This document shows positions 8,346 through 17,036 of a stretch of DNA of 64,000 nt, in pieces. The first letter of the stretch is position 1. Each line of letters starts with the position of its first letter. Below the pieces are notes generated by a model. It worked only from the letters and a program-made list of their open reading frames with translations. It had not been told where the DNA came from and made no database searches. Position numbers and translations under genes: made by a program. The DNA is taken from contig NZ_JABWGX010000004.1 in assembly GCF_021730435.1 (NCBI RefSeq), positions 178,773 through 242,772 of the forward strand, read 5' to 3'. Source of the DNA: Xanthobacter agilis. GTDB lineage: Bacteria; Pseudomonadota; Alphaproteobacteria; Rhizobiales; Xanthobacteraceae.

Positions 8346-10412
8346 TCAGCGCCCTTCCCGCACCCAGGCGGCGGTGAGCGCGCCGAGCAGGAGCAGCAGC
8401 CCGGTGAGGCCGGCGAAGACCGGGAACAGGCCGATCCCGCGAACCACGGACACGTCGCGGGTTTTCACGCCCAGCCAGTCGTCGCCCGCCAGCCGATCGC
8501 CGGAGGAGACCTGAACCACCCGCGGCACGCCGCCGTTCAGGTCCGCGAGGCGCCAGACCCGCCCGCCGGTGGCTGCCACCAGGGGGCCGACCACGTCGCG
8601 GGTGCTGGTCACTTCCGCGAATTCCTTGGGGTTCAGGGGGCCGATGTTGGCGAGGGCGGTGAGCGTGCCGTTGGTGGCCCGCCACAGGCCGAGCTGGTCG
8701 GCCGGGGTGGTGGCGCGCCACAGGCCGGGTTCGGCCTCCTTGAGGGTCAGGGTGCGGGTGGCGCCGGACGGGGTGGTGACCACGGCCGGGGGCACGGTGT
8801 TGCCCATGGTCTGGCGCTCCACCGTCAGTTCGCGGCCGGCGACGCTCAGCTTCAGGCGCTCCTCTTCGAGGTCGGGCTCCTTCATGAGCCAATGGGAGAG
8901 GCGCCGGAGCAGATCGATATGGGGGCCGCCGCCCTCATAGCCGCGCGCCCACAGCCAGATGTGATCCGACAGAAGCTGAGCCACCCGGCCTTCGCCCACC
9001 TTGTCCACCAGCAGAATGGGCTTGTCGCCGGGCGCCGCCATCAGCTCGGTGCCGGAGCGGGCCATGGTGTCGATGACGCGGAAGAAGCGGCTCCAGTGGG
9101 GGGGCTCGCTCTGCGAACCCGGCAGGTTGCGGGTGACGGGATGGCGCTTGCCGGGGTCGGTGAGGCGGGCGTGGAACGGCGCCTCGGTCACGTCGCCGGT
9201 GGGCATGGCGGGGAGGATCTCGTCGAGGGGCGTGTTGTAGAGCGAGCCCGGTTCCACATAATCGAGGCCGGATGCCACCAGCACCGCGCCGCCACCGCGC
9301 ACATAGCGCACGATGTTGTCGAGGTAGACTTGCGGCAACACGCCCTGCTGGGCGTAGCGGTCGAAGATGATGAGATCGAAATCCTTGATCTTGGTCTGGA
9401 ACAGCTCGCGGGTCGGGAAGGCGATGAGCGAAAGCTCGTTGATGGGCGTGCCGTCCTGCTTCTCCGGCGGACGCAGGATGGTGAAGTGGACCAAGTCCAC
9501 ATTGGCGTCGCTCTTCAACAGGTTGCGCCATGTGCGTTCGCCGGCGTTGGGCTCTCCGGAGACCAGCAGCACCTTCAATTTGTCGCGGATGCCGTCGATG
9601 GCCACGGCGGTGCGGTTGTTCACCGTGGTCAGCTCGTTCTCCAGCGGCGGCACCTCGAACTCGACGATGTTGGGCCCGGCGTGGGTGATGTCCACGTCGA
9701 TGGTCTCGCTCTGCCCGGCGGTGACGATGGGGCGGGCGATCTCCTCCCCGTCCCGGCGGATGGTCACCGCCACCCGCGCGCCCGCCGGCACCCCCTCGTC
9801 GCTGACGCGGAAGGTGACCGATTGCTTCTGCCCGACGATGCCGAAGCGCGGCGTTTTCTCCAGGGCGATGCGACGGTCGCGCTCGCCGTCGTGACCGGAG
9901 ATCAGCGCATGCACCGGCGCCGCGAAGCCGAGGGCCGCCGGGGTCTGGGGCACGTCGTGCACGCGCCCGTCGGTGATGAGAATGGCGCCCGCCACCCGCT
10001 CCGGCGGCACGTCGGCCAAGCCCGCCGACAGGGCCGAGAACAGGCGCGTGCCGTCGGTTTCGCCGGTGCTGGAATCGGCGGTGATGGTGCGTACCTCCAC
10101 CCCCGCCAGCGTGCCGAGCTGGGCCGAAAGGGCGGCGCGCGCGGCTTCCGTCTGCGCGGCGCGATCGTCGAAGGACTGGCTGGCGCTCTTGTCCACCACC
10201 ACGGCCACCACCGAGGGCAGGGGCTCGCGCTCCTCGCGGGTGAGGGAGGGGTTGGCCAAGGCGGCGAGGCCCACCAGCAGCGCCAGGGTGCGGAACACCG
10301 CGCCGCGGGTGCGGGCGGCCAGCAGCGCGAGCGCCAGCATCGCCGCAGCGACGGCCAATGCGATCAGCACCGGCCAGGAAACGAAGGGGGCGAAGGCAAG
10401 GCCGTAGGTCAC
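8346..10412 (-). CDS. Membrane protein with vWA and glutamine-amidotransferase-like domains (MoxR operon)
   Basis: 688 residues. Two N-terminal membrane helices (about 13-32 and 38-56). A periplasmic vWA domain follows with an intact MIDAS start, DKSAS at 74-78, and a later ITDG. Then comes a beta-rich segment, a Rossmann-like class-I amidotransferase-type fold (ILRPPEKQD to IWLWARGYEG, lacking an obvious catalytic triad), and a C-terminal membrane helix ending WVREGR. Last gene of a leftward operon with MoxR, DUF58 and DUF4159 genes, 55 bp after its neighbour. Such operons are thought to act in envelope-associated metal or chaperone functions; the actual substrate is unknown. Confidence 0.8.
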   Translation of the reverse strand: MTYGLAFAPFVSWPVLIALAVAAAMLALALLAARTRGAVFRTLALLVGLAALANPSLTREEREPLPSVVAVVVDKSASQSFDDRAAQTEAARAALSAQLGTLAGVEVRTITADSSTGETDGTRLFSALSAGLADVPPERVAGAILITDGRVHDVPQTPAALGFAAPVHALISGHDGERDRRIALEKTPRFGIVGQKQSVTFRVSDEGVPAGARVAVTIRRDGEEIARPIVTAGQSETIDVDITHAGPNIVEFEVPPLENELTTVNNRTAVAIDGIRDKLKVLLVSGEPNAGERTWRNLLKSDANVDLVHFTILRPPEKQDGTPINELSLIAFPTRELFQTKIKDFDLIIFDRYAQQGVLPQVYLDNIVRYVRGGGAVLVASGLDYVEPGSLYNTPLDEILPAMPTGDVTEAPFHARLTDPGKRHPVTRNLPGSQSEPPHWSRFFRVIDTMARSGTELMAAPGDKPILLVDKVGEGRVAQLLSDHIWLWARGYEGGGPHIDLLRRLSHWLMKEPDLEEERLKLSVAGRELTVERQTMGNTVPPAVVTTPSGATRTLTLKEAEPGLWRATTPADQLGLWRATNGTLTALANIGPLNPKEFAEVTSTRDVVGPLVAATGGRVWRLADLNGGVPRVVQVSSGDRLAGDDWLGVKTRDVSVVRGIGLFPVFAGLTGLLLLLGALTAAWVREGR

Positions 10413-10467
10413 GTCAGCCCCTGGCGGTCGTGGCGCGGGTCAGGCCCATGGGGCGCAAGGGCGGCGC

Positions 10468-13275
10468 TCATTGTCCGAGCCTTTCCAGGAGGGCCGGCAC
10501 ATGCACCTGATCGGCCTTGTAGTTCCCGGTAAGGACATACATGGCCATGTTGGCTCCGGCACGGAAGGCGATCTCCCGCTGGCGCGGCTCGCCGGGCGTC
10601 AGCGGCAGCATGGGCTCGCCCGTGGCGGTGACCGCCCAGGCGCCGGCCAGATCGTTGGAGGTGATGATGACCGGCGAGACGCCATCGCCCGCGCGGGCGG
10701 GGCGGTCGGTGTCGTCGGCGGGCGGCAGCGCCTCCACCCAGGTCGTGCCGCCGGTGAATCGGCCGGGAAAATCTTTCAGCAAATAGAATGCCTTGGTGAG
10801 AACGTGGTCGCGCGGCACAGGGGCAAGCTCGGGAATGTCGAGGCCCGAGAGGATCTCGCGGAGCTTGGCGGCGGCCGGGGTCAGGGGCGCGCCCGGCACG
10901 TCGGACGCGGCGATGGCGTCGCGGGTATCGAAGATCACGGTGCCGCCCTGCTTCATGTAGGCGTCGAGCTTGGCCAGCACGGCTGGCGGTGGCACCGGCG
11001 CATCGGGCAGGATGGGCCAATAGATGAAGGGGAAAAAGGCGAGTTCGTCCTTGGCAAGGTCGATCCCCATCGCCTCGCCCGCCTGGAGCGCGGTGCGCTG
11101 GCTGACGAAGGCGGCAAGGCCGCTGAGCCCGGCGCGGGAGATGTCGTCCACCTCGGGGTTGCCGGTGACCACATAGGCGAAGCGCGTCTGCCCGGTGGCC
11201 TGGAGCGCGAAGGTGTCGTCGCCGGCGCGCGCGGTCTGGGGCAGGGCGGCGGCGCCGAGGGCGGCAAGCGCCAGCAGCGCGGCGGCGGTGGCACGCCGTC
11301 CGCCGAAGCGCGACAGCCCGCCGGCCAGGAGGAGCACGGCCAGCGCATCGAGCAGCAGCAGCGCCATGGCGGCGATCAGCAGCGGCCCGACAAGGTCCCG
11401 CGGCGCGCTCTCCTGCAGCGGCTCCGCCTTGAGCCCGAGGGTCGTGAAGTCGATGGCCCTGGGCGCGTCGGCCGGCAGCAGCGCGTTGACCGCCACCAGC
11501 CCGTCCGGCGGTCCGTAGAAGCCCGGCGGATGATCGGCGCTGGCGCGGCCGGTGAAATCGGCGGGAATGGCCCGCGCCGTGGGGCCAGCGGGCTGGAAGG
11601 CGCCGAAGCCGTCCAGCACGCGGGCGGGGGCAAGGCTCGCCACGTCTGGCCGGTCGGCGGCGCGGGCGGCGTCCGCGGGGCTGGCGTCGAGGGCGGGCGG
11701 CGCGTCCGACAAGGCGATTACGCGGCGGAGCATGTCCACGAAGGCGCCGGACAGCGGCAGGTTGGACCAGGAGGTGTCGGCGGTGACATGGAACAGCACC
11801 AGCGCGCCCTTGCCGATGCGGGTGCCGGTGACAAGGGGCGTGCCGTCGGCCAGCGCCGCCCAGGTGTGGTCGCCGAGGGTGGCATCCGGCTCCGCCAGCA
11901 CCTGCCGGTTCACGGTGACGTCGGTGGGCACCTTCATGTCGCGGAACGGACCCTCCGGGGTCAAGGCCCCAAGCGGCTGCGGCGTTTCCCAGGATAGGGA
12001 GCCGCCCAGTACCCGCCCGCCGCGCCGCAGCTTCACCGGCAACAGGTCGTCCTGGGCATTGGCGAGGCGCGGGCCGGCGAAGCGCACCAGCACGCCGCCG
12101 TCATTGACGAACTTGGCGAGCCGGGCGCGGGTGGCGGGGGGAATGGTGCCCACGTCCGGCAGCAGCAGCACCGGCACGCGCTGTTCCAGGAACCGGTTGA
12201 TGTTCTCGATGGCCGACCCCGTTTCCGCGACGCGAAGGTCGGCATAGGGGGCGAGCGCCCGCGTCAGGTAATAGGTGGGGGCGAGCAGGGGCTGGCCGGT
12301 GTCAGTCGAGGTCCCGGAGACGATGCCCACGGTGCGCCGCCGCCAGCTCTTGTCGATGAGCTGGACCGCGCCGGCCGCGTGCGCGCCGATGATGTCGAGG
12401 CGCGCGATCTCGTTGCGGATCTCCACCGGCATGACGAAGCGGGCCTCGGTGGCGCTGGCCCCCTCGGGCAGGGTGAACGGCGCATCGGCGAGGGTCAGGC
12501 CGCGCATGTCCTTGGCCTCCACCCGGCCGGCGCGGGGCGGGCCGCCGGCGGGGCGCAGGACCTTCACGGTGAGCGCGTCAGCGCCGTTCTCGGGACCGGC
12601 GAGGGCGAGCGGCGGCGCCACGCCGCCGCTGACGATGCGCGCGGTGGCCGCTTTCAGGGGCGCAAGCGCCGTGGCCAGGTCCGCATCGGCGCCCATGTCC
12701 ACCCCGTCGGACAGGAAGACGAGGCCGGCCCGGGGCTCCGCCGCCTGCATCCGCGCGGCCAGGGCGAAGGCGTCGGCGCGGGCCGGGGCATAGGGCACGG
12801 GCGCCAGCGAGCGCAGCCGGTCGCGGGCGGCGTCCGGCGTGAGCAAGGTCGCGTCGCGCGGCACGTCGCCGGTGGGGATGAGGGCAACGCCGCGCCCGGT
12901 CGTTGCCGCCGCGTCGATGAGCGCGCCGGCGGCGGCCATGCGCGCCTCCCACTGGCCGGCGGCCGGCCAGCCCTGGTCGATGACCAGCAGCAACGGCCCG
13001 TCCGCGCCGGGGTTTGCCGCCGGCGGATTCCAGATCGGCCCGGCGGCGGCCAGGATGACGAGGGCGGCCAGCGCCATGCGCAGGGCGGTGAGCCACCAGG
13101 GCGTGCGCGCGGCGCTTTCCTCCTTCGGCTTGATCTCGAACAGGAGGCGGGTGGGCGGGAAGGCGACGGCGCGTGGCTTGGGCGGCACCACCCGCAGCAC
13201 GTACCACAGCAGCGGCAGGGCCAGGAACGCGGTGAGCAGCAGCGGCGCCGAAAAGGCGAGGGGAAGGCCGAACAT
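10468..13275 (-). CDS. BatA-like / DUF4159 domain membrane protein
   Basis: 935 residues. The N-terminus matches the BatA (aerotolerance-related) leader: two membrane helices around FSAPLLLTAFLALPLLWYV and a second near TALRMALAALVILAAAGPI, with the loop AVAFPPTRLLFEIKPKEE. A vWA-like domain follows, but its MIDAS is degenerate (IDQGW rather than DxSxS). Later helices precede a C-terminal DUF4159 region (about 720-935: FALQATGQTRFAYVVTG, FIYWPILPD, GTVIFDTRDA). The start overlaps the stop of the DUF58 gene by one base (TGATG), so translation is coupled. Probably assembles with the DUF58 and vWA proteins at the inner membrane under MoxR control. Confidence 0.85.
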   Translation of the reverse strand: MFGLPLAFSAPLLLTAFLALPLLWYVLRVVPPKPRAVAFPPTRLLFEIKPKEESAARTPWWLTALRMALAALVILAAAGPIWNPPAANPGADGPLLLVIDQGWPAAGQWEARMAAAGALIDAAATTGRGVALIPTGDVPRDATLLTPDAARDRLRSLAPVPYAPARADAFALAARMQAAEPRAGLVFLSDGVDMGADADLATALAPLKAATARIVSGGVAPPLALAGPENGADALTVKVLRPAGGPPRAGRVEAKDMRGLTLADAPFTLPEGASATEARFVMPVEIRNEIARLDIIGAHAAGAVQLIDKSWRRRTVGIVSGTSTDTGQPLLAPTYYLTRALAPYADLRVAETGSAIENINRFLEQRVPVLLLPDVGTIPPATRARLAKFVNDGGVLVRFAGPRLANAQDDLLPVKLRRGGRVLGGSLSWETPQPLGALTPEGPFRDMKVPTDVTVNRQVLAEPDATLGDHTWAALADGTPLVTGTRIGKGALVLFHVTADTSWSNLPLSGAFVDMLRRVIALSDAPPALDASPADAARAADRPDVASLAPARVLDGFGAFQPAGPTARAIPADFTGRASADHPPGFYGPPDGLVAVNALLPADAPRAIDFTTLGLKAEPLQESAPRDLVGPLLIAAMALLLLDALAVLLLAGGLSRFGGRRATAAALLALAALGAAALPQTARAGDDTFALQATGQTRFAYVVTGNPEVDDISRAGLSGLAAFVSQRTALQAGEAMGIDLAKDELAFFPFIYWPILPDAPVPPPAVLAKLDAYMKQGGTVIFDTRDAIAASDVPGAPLTPAAAKLREILSGLDIPELAPVPRDHVLTKAFYLLKDFPGRFTGGTTWVEALPPADDTDRPARAGDGVSPVIITSNDLAGAWAVTATGEPMLPLTPGEPRQREIAFRAGANMAMYVLTGNYKADQVHVPALLERLGQ

Positions 13276-14189
13276 CAGGCAAGCCCTCCGGCCGCAGCAC
13301 CGGCGCCACCGGCGCCCATGCGCATGTGGAGGGAGAGCAGCAGCGCACTGGCGGGCTGGTCGGTGCGATGGATGATGAAGCTCCAGCCGTGGCGCTCGGC
13401 GCTGGCGCGGATCACCGCGCGGTGCTCCGCCAGCTTCAGCGCATAGTCGTCGCACCAACTCTCGGCGCGGCCGACGGTGAGCCTGTCGCCGCCCACGGGA
13501 TCGGAAAACGCGATGCGGCCGGAAAAGGGAAAGGTCTCCTCCGCCGGGTCCACGATCTGCACCACATGGCCGTGCGCGCCGCCGGAGGCGAGCGCGGTGA
13601 TCTGCGCCGCGACCTCGCTCGCCGGGCTCCAAAAGTCGCCGAGCAGCACCACCTCGGCAGTGGGGGCGGGCGCGAAGGGCGGCGGCAGGCGCGCCGGCAA
13701 TTTGGGCGCCAGCACAATGTTTTCGGCCATGCGCTCGACGATACGCCGGTCGGCGGAGGGGCGCATCAGGCCGGGCACGCCCACCCGCTCGCCGCCGCGC
13801 ACCAGTAAATCGGCCAAGGCGAACGCCGTCACCAGCGCCCGCTCCCGCTTGGGCGGGCGGTTGCCGGTGGCATAGTCCATGGAGGGGGAGAGATCGGGCC
13901 AGATCCACACCGTGTGGGCGGCCTCCCATTCGCGTTCGCGCACATAAAGATGATCGTCCCGCGCCGAGCGGCGCCAATCCACGCGCGCCGCCGGCTCGCC
14001 GCCAAGGAAGCGGCGGTATTGCCAGAAGTTCTCGCCGGTGCCGGCCCGCCGACGCCCGTGCAGGCCATGGGCCACGGACGAAGCGATGCGCCGGGCTTCC
14101 AGCACCAGCCGCGGCATGGCTGAAACCAGGCTCGCCGCTTGAAGGGCAGCCTGCTCCACGGTGCGGGAGGCGGGGGACGTTTCAGCCAC
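13275..14189 (-). CDS. DUF58 family protein
   Basis: 304 residues from a GTG at 14189. There is no earlier start in frame after the moxR stop, and AGGA lies about ten bases upstream. The DUF58 hallmark is clear: FWQYRRFLGGEPAARVDWR, then SARDDHLYVREREWE, and a vWA-like core with DLSPSMDYA. DUF58 proteins co-occur with MoxR ATPases and are presumed partners or substrates. It sits second in the operon, 20 bp after moxR and overlapping the next gene by one base. The cellular role is not established. Confidence 0.88.
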   Translation of the reverse strand: MAETSPASRTVEQAALQAASLVSAMPRLVLEARRIASSVAHGLHGRRRAGTGENFWQYRRFLGGEPAARVDWRRSARDDHLYVREREWEAAHTVWIWPDLSPSMDYATGNRPPKRERALVTAFALADLLVRGGERVGVPGLMRPSADRRIVERMAENIVLAPKLPARLPPPFAPAPTAEVVLLGDFWSPASEVAAQITALASGGAHGHVVQIVDPAEETFPFSGRIAFSDPVGGDRLTVGRAESWCDDYALKLAEHRAVIRASAERHGWSFIIHRTDQPASALLLSLHMRMGAGGAGAAAGGLA

Positions 14190-14209
14190 TGTGTTCGATC
14201 CTGCCGCGG

Positions 14210-15211
14210 TCAGCCGATCCGCTCCACCAGCCGTCGGATGATATGGGGCACGCTCTCGCCTTCCGCGCGGGCGGCGAAAGTGAGGGCCATGCGGTGCTTC
14301 AATACCGGCTCCGCCAGGGCGGCCACATCGTCGAGGGAGGGGGCGAAGCGGCCGTCGAGCAGCGCGCGGGCGCGGGTGGCCAGCATCAGCGCCTGGGAGG
14401 CGCGCGGACCCGGTCCCCAGGCGATGAAGCGCTGCTCGGGGCTCTCGCTGCCGGGGCGGGCGGAGCGCACCAGGGTGAGGATCGCTTCGACCACCGATTC
14501 GCCCACCGGCAGGCGCCGGACCAGATGCTGGGCCGACATGAGGTCGTCCACCGTCATGGCGGCGCGGGGCTTCTGCTCCTCGGCGCCGGTGGTCTCGAAC
14601 AGGATGCGGCGCTCGGCATCCCGGTCCGGATAGTCGACGTCGATCTGCATCAGGAAGCGGTCGAGCTGGGCCTCGGGCAAGGGATAGGTGCCCTCCTGCT
14701 CCAGCGGGTTCTGAGTGGCGAGCACATGGAATGGCCGGGGCAGGTCGTGGCGCTCGCCGGCGACGGTGACGTGGTATTCCTGCATGGCCTGGAGCAGCGC
14801 CGACTGGGTGCGCGGCGAAGCGCGGTTGATCTCGTCCGCCATCAGCAGCTGGGCGAAGATGGGGCCGCGGATGAAGCGGAAGGCGCGCTGGCCGCCGGGC
14901 GTCTCCTCCAGCACCTCGGCGCCCAGGATGTCCGAGGGCATGAGGTCCGGGGTGAACTGAACGCGGCGGGCATCGAGCCCGAGCACGGTGCCGAGCGTCT
15001 CGACCAGCTTGGTCTTGGCGAGGCCCGGCACGCCGACCAGAAGCGCATGGCCGCCAGCAAGAAGGGTGACGAGCGCCCGCTCGACCACCGCCTCTTGGCC
15101 GAAGATGACGGCGGCGATGGCGGTTCTGGCGGCCTTCACATGGCCGGCGGCGGTTTCCGCGTTGCGGACGATCATCTGATCGAGGTCGAAGGTCTCGCCG
15201 GCAGCCGACAT
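14210..15211 (-). CDS. MoxR family AAA+ ATPase
   Basis: 333 residues from ATG 15211, preceded by a GGAGA site. Walker A GVPGLAKTK is at 60-68 and Walker B LLMADEINR at 122-130. Sensor-1 ATQNP and the lid-region signature EGTYPLPEAQLDRFL are typical of MoxR. These ATPases act as chaperone-like remodelers of vWA-domain proteins. The next three genes encode DUF58, BatA/DUF4159 and vWA membrane proteins, so all four probably form one module. First gene of the operon; its promoter lies in the 252-bp divergent region shared with the DUF1285 gene. Confidence 0.92.
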   Translation of the reverse strand: MSAAGETFDLDQMIVRNAETAAGHVKAARTAIAAVIFGQEAVVERALVTLLAGGHALLVGVPGLAKTKLVETLGTVLGLDARRVQFTPDLMPSDILGAEVLEETPGGQRAFRFIRGPIFAQLLMADEINRASPRTQSALLQAMQEYHVTVAGERHDLPRPFHVLATQNPLEQEGTYPLPEAQLDRFLMQIDVDYPDRDAERRILFETTGAEEQKPRAAMTVDDLMSAQHLVRRLPVGESVVEAILTLVRSARPGSESPEQRFIAWGPGPRASQALMLATRARALLDGRFAPSLDDVAALAEPVLKHRMALTFAARAEGESVPHIIRRLVERIG

Positions 15212-15463
15212 CACCTGAAGTCTCCGTGCACCAATTTCCAAGCGGCGTGCGTCGCCGCAAGGCTCACCGCAAAAAGCGGCGATAAAACGCCCCGGCGGCG
15301 CCGTCCGATTGCGTCCGGGTCCATTTTCCGGATTTCGCCGTGCAAAGGTCGCGCCGCCCGGATAGAGAGCTTACGATAAGATTGTGTTCCGTCTAATCCC
15401 CCCGGTGTTTTCCCCGGTGCGGAAGGCGGCGGGGCCATCTCAACTCATCGCGAGGACCAGGCC

Positions 15464-16111
15464 ATGGCGAGCCGGGACGGCGGCGAAACCGTTGCGCGGA
15501 GTGGGGCGCCCCATGGGCCGCCGACCGATGGGGGCGGCCGGCTGGAGGCGCTGATGGCGGCGGTGCGCGCCGCGGGCGACAGCGGGCCGGCGCCGGTGGA
15601 CAAGTGGAATCCGCCCGATTGTGGCGACATGGATCTGCGAATCGCCGCCGACGGCACCTGGTTCTACATGGGCACGCCCATCGGCCGGCCGGCGCTGGTG
15701 CGCCTGTTCGCCTCGGTGCTGACGCGCGAGGGCGAGCGCTTCGTGCTCAAGACGCCGGTGGAGAAGATCGGCATCCGGGTGGACGATGCCCCCTTCCAGG
15801 CGGTGGAGATGGCCGAGGAGCCGGGGGCGGACGGCCGGACCCTGGTGTTTCGCACCAATCTCGACGATCTCGTGCGCTGCGGTCCCGGCCATGGCCTGCG
15901 TTTCGCGCCCGGCGCGGCACCCGGAGCGTTCATGCCCTATATCCATGTCCGCAACGGGTTGGAGGCGCGCTTGACCCGCGCCGTCTCGTTCGATCTCGCC
16001 GCCGCCGGCGAGGTGCGCGGGGTGGAGGGGCGCGAGATGTTCGGGGTCGCTTCGGGCGGCATGTTCTTTCCCATCATGCCGGCGGCGGAATTGGACCGCC
16101 TTGCGTCATGA
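15464..16111 (+). CDS. DUF1285 domain protein
   Basis: 215 residues. The DUF1285 pattern is visible: WNPPDCGDMDLRIAADGTWFYMGTPIGR, LVRLFASVL and GERFVLKTPVEK. The C-terminus SGGMFFPIMPA is also family-like. Function unknown. It starts the block DUF1285 / CoA pyrophosphatase / DUF6111 / cca, in which all genes overlap (ATGA or TGATG), so a single translationally coupled transcript is likely. Soluble, cytoplasmic. The long Gly-rich N-terminus before residue 45 suggests the start could be somewhat later. Confidence 0.88.
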   Translation: MASRDGGETVARSGAPHGPPTDGGGRLEALMAAVRAAGDSGPAPVDKWNPPDCGDMDLRIAADGTWFYMGTPIGRPALVRLFASVLTREGERFVLKTPVEKIGIRVDDAPFQAVEMAEEPGADGRTLVFRTNLDDLVRCGPGHGLRFAPGAAPGAFMPYIHVRNGLEARLTRAVSFDLAAAGEVRGVEGREMFGVASGGMFFPIMPAAELDRLAS

Positions 16112-16776
16112 GCCATCCTGCCGTTCTCGATCCGCCGCAAGGCTCCGGCCTCTCGGATTTCCTGGCCCGCGCGATGCGTGGCCTATCCCCGTCGCCGCCG
16201 CCCTTCTATACGCAGGGCGCCCTGGAGCAGGTCAATGGCGACCACGCCTTGCAGCCGAGCCTTGAAGGGCTCGCGCCGGCGCAGCCGCCGCGCCATGCCG
16301 CCGTGCTGGTGCCCATCGTGGCGCGGCCGGATCCGGGCGTGCTCCTGACCCTGCGTTCGGCCCGGCTATCCAACCATGCCGGCCAGATCGCCTTTCCCGG
16401 CGGCCGCGTGGACCCGGAGGACGCCGACGAGAAGGCCGCCGCCTTGCGCGAGGCGCAAGAAGAGGTGGGGCTCGACGCGCGCCTGGTGCGGCACCTGGGC
16501 TATCTCGACGGCTATCTCTCGGGAACCGGATTCTGGATCGTGCCGGTGGTGGGGCTGGTGGACCCCGACTACGCCCTCACCCTCAGCCCCGCCGAGGTGG
16601 ACGAGGCGTTCGAGGTGCCGCTGAAATTCCTCATGACGCCGGCGAACCACCAGCGCCAGTCGCGCAAATGGCAGGGCACGCTGCGCCATTATTACGCCAT
16701 GCCCTACGAGGGGCGCTTCATCTGGGGCGCCACCGCCGGCATGCTGCGCAACCTCTATGACCGGGTCTATGCCTGA
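16108..16776 (+). CDS. NUDIX hydrolase, CoA pyrophosphatase type
   Basis: 222 residues from ATG 16108, which overlaps the DUF1285 stop (ATGA). The NUDIX box GGRVDPEDADEKAAALREAQEEVGL starts near residue 95, and the CoA-pyrophosphatase-specific LTLRSARLSNHAGQIAFPGG precedes it. It likely cleaves CoA or acyl-CoA to 3',5'-ADP and 4'-phosphopantetheine. It lies in the block conserved upstream of cca. The end overlaps the next gene by one base. Confidence 0.92.
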   Translation: MSHPAVLDPPQGSGLSDFLARAMRGLSPSPPPFYTQGALEQVNGDHALQPSLEGLAPAQPPRHAAVLVPIVARPDPGVLLTLRSARLSNHAGQIAFPGGRVDPEDADEKAAALREAQEEVGLDARLVRHLGYLDGYLSGTGFWIVPVVGLVDPDYALTLSPAEVDEAFEVPLKFLMTPANHQRQSRKWQGTLRHYYAMPYEGRFIWGATAGMLRNLYDRVYA

Positions 16777-17036
16777 TGCTGCGCACCTTGCTGGTGGAAC
16801 TCGCGCTGTTCCTCACCCCGTTTGTGCTTTACGGCGCCCTGCTCATCGCCACCAAGGGCTCGGTGGTGCCCGAGCACTGGTCGCCACGCGCCCTGGCCAG
16901 CCTGGCGGTGGCGGCGCTGGTGCTGATGGCGCTTGGCTTGCTGCTGTTTGAAGGCGGGCGCAGCGCGCCGCCCGGCAGCCACTATGTGCCGGCGCAGACG
17001 CGCGACGGCGTGTTTGTGCCCGGGCATTTCGAATGA
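16776..17036 (+). CDS. DUF6111 small membrane protein
   Basis: 86 residues with two hydrophobic helices (LLVELALFLTPFVLYGALLIA and LASLAVAALVLMALGLLLF), followed by a short polar tail with HYVPAQ. This matches the DUF6111 proteins found between CoA pyrophosphatase and cca in Hyphomicrobiales. Function unknown. Overlaps both neighbours, so it is coupled to them. Confidence 0.85.
   Translation: MLRTLLVELALFLTPFVLYGALLIATKGSVVPEHWSPRALASLAVAALVLMALGLLLFEGGRSAPPGSHYVPAQTRDGVFVPGHFE

Noticed and set aside
8295..10532. A 745-codon plus-strand frame over the vWA membrane gene
   Set aside because: Composition (Gly, His, Arg, Gln) is that of a shadow frame. The minus-strand gene has helices, MIDAS and a family pattern.
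10468..13975. Extending the DUF4159 gene upstream to about 13977
   Set aside because: The upstream extension reads out of frame through the DUF58 gene. The BatA-type N-terminus starts at 13275, exactly overlapping the DUF58 stop.
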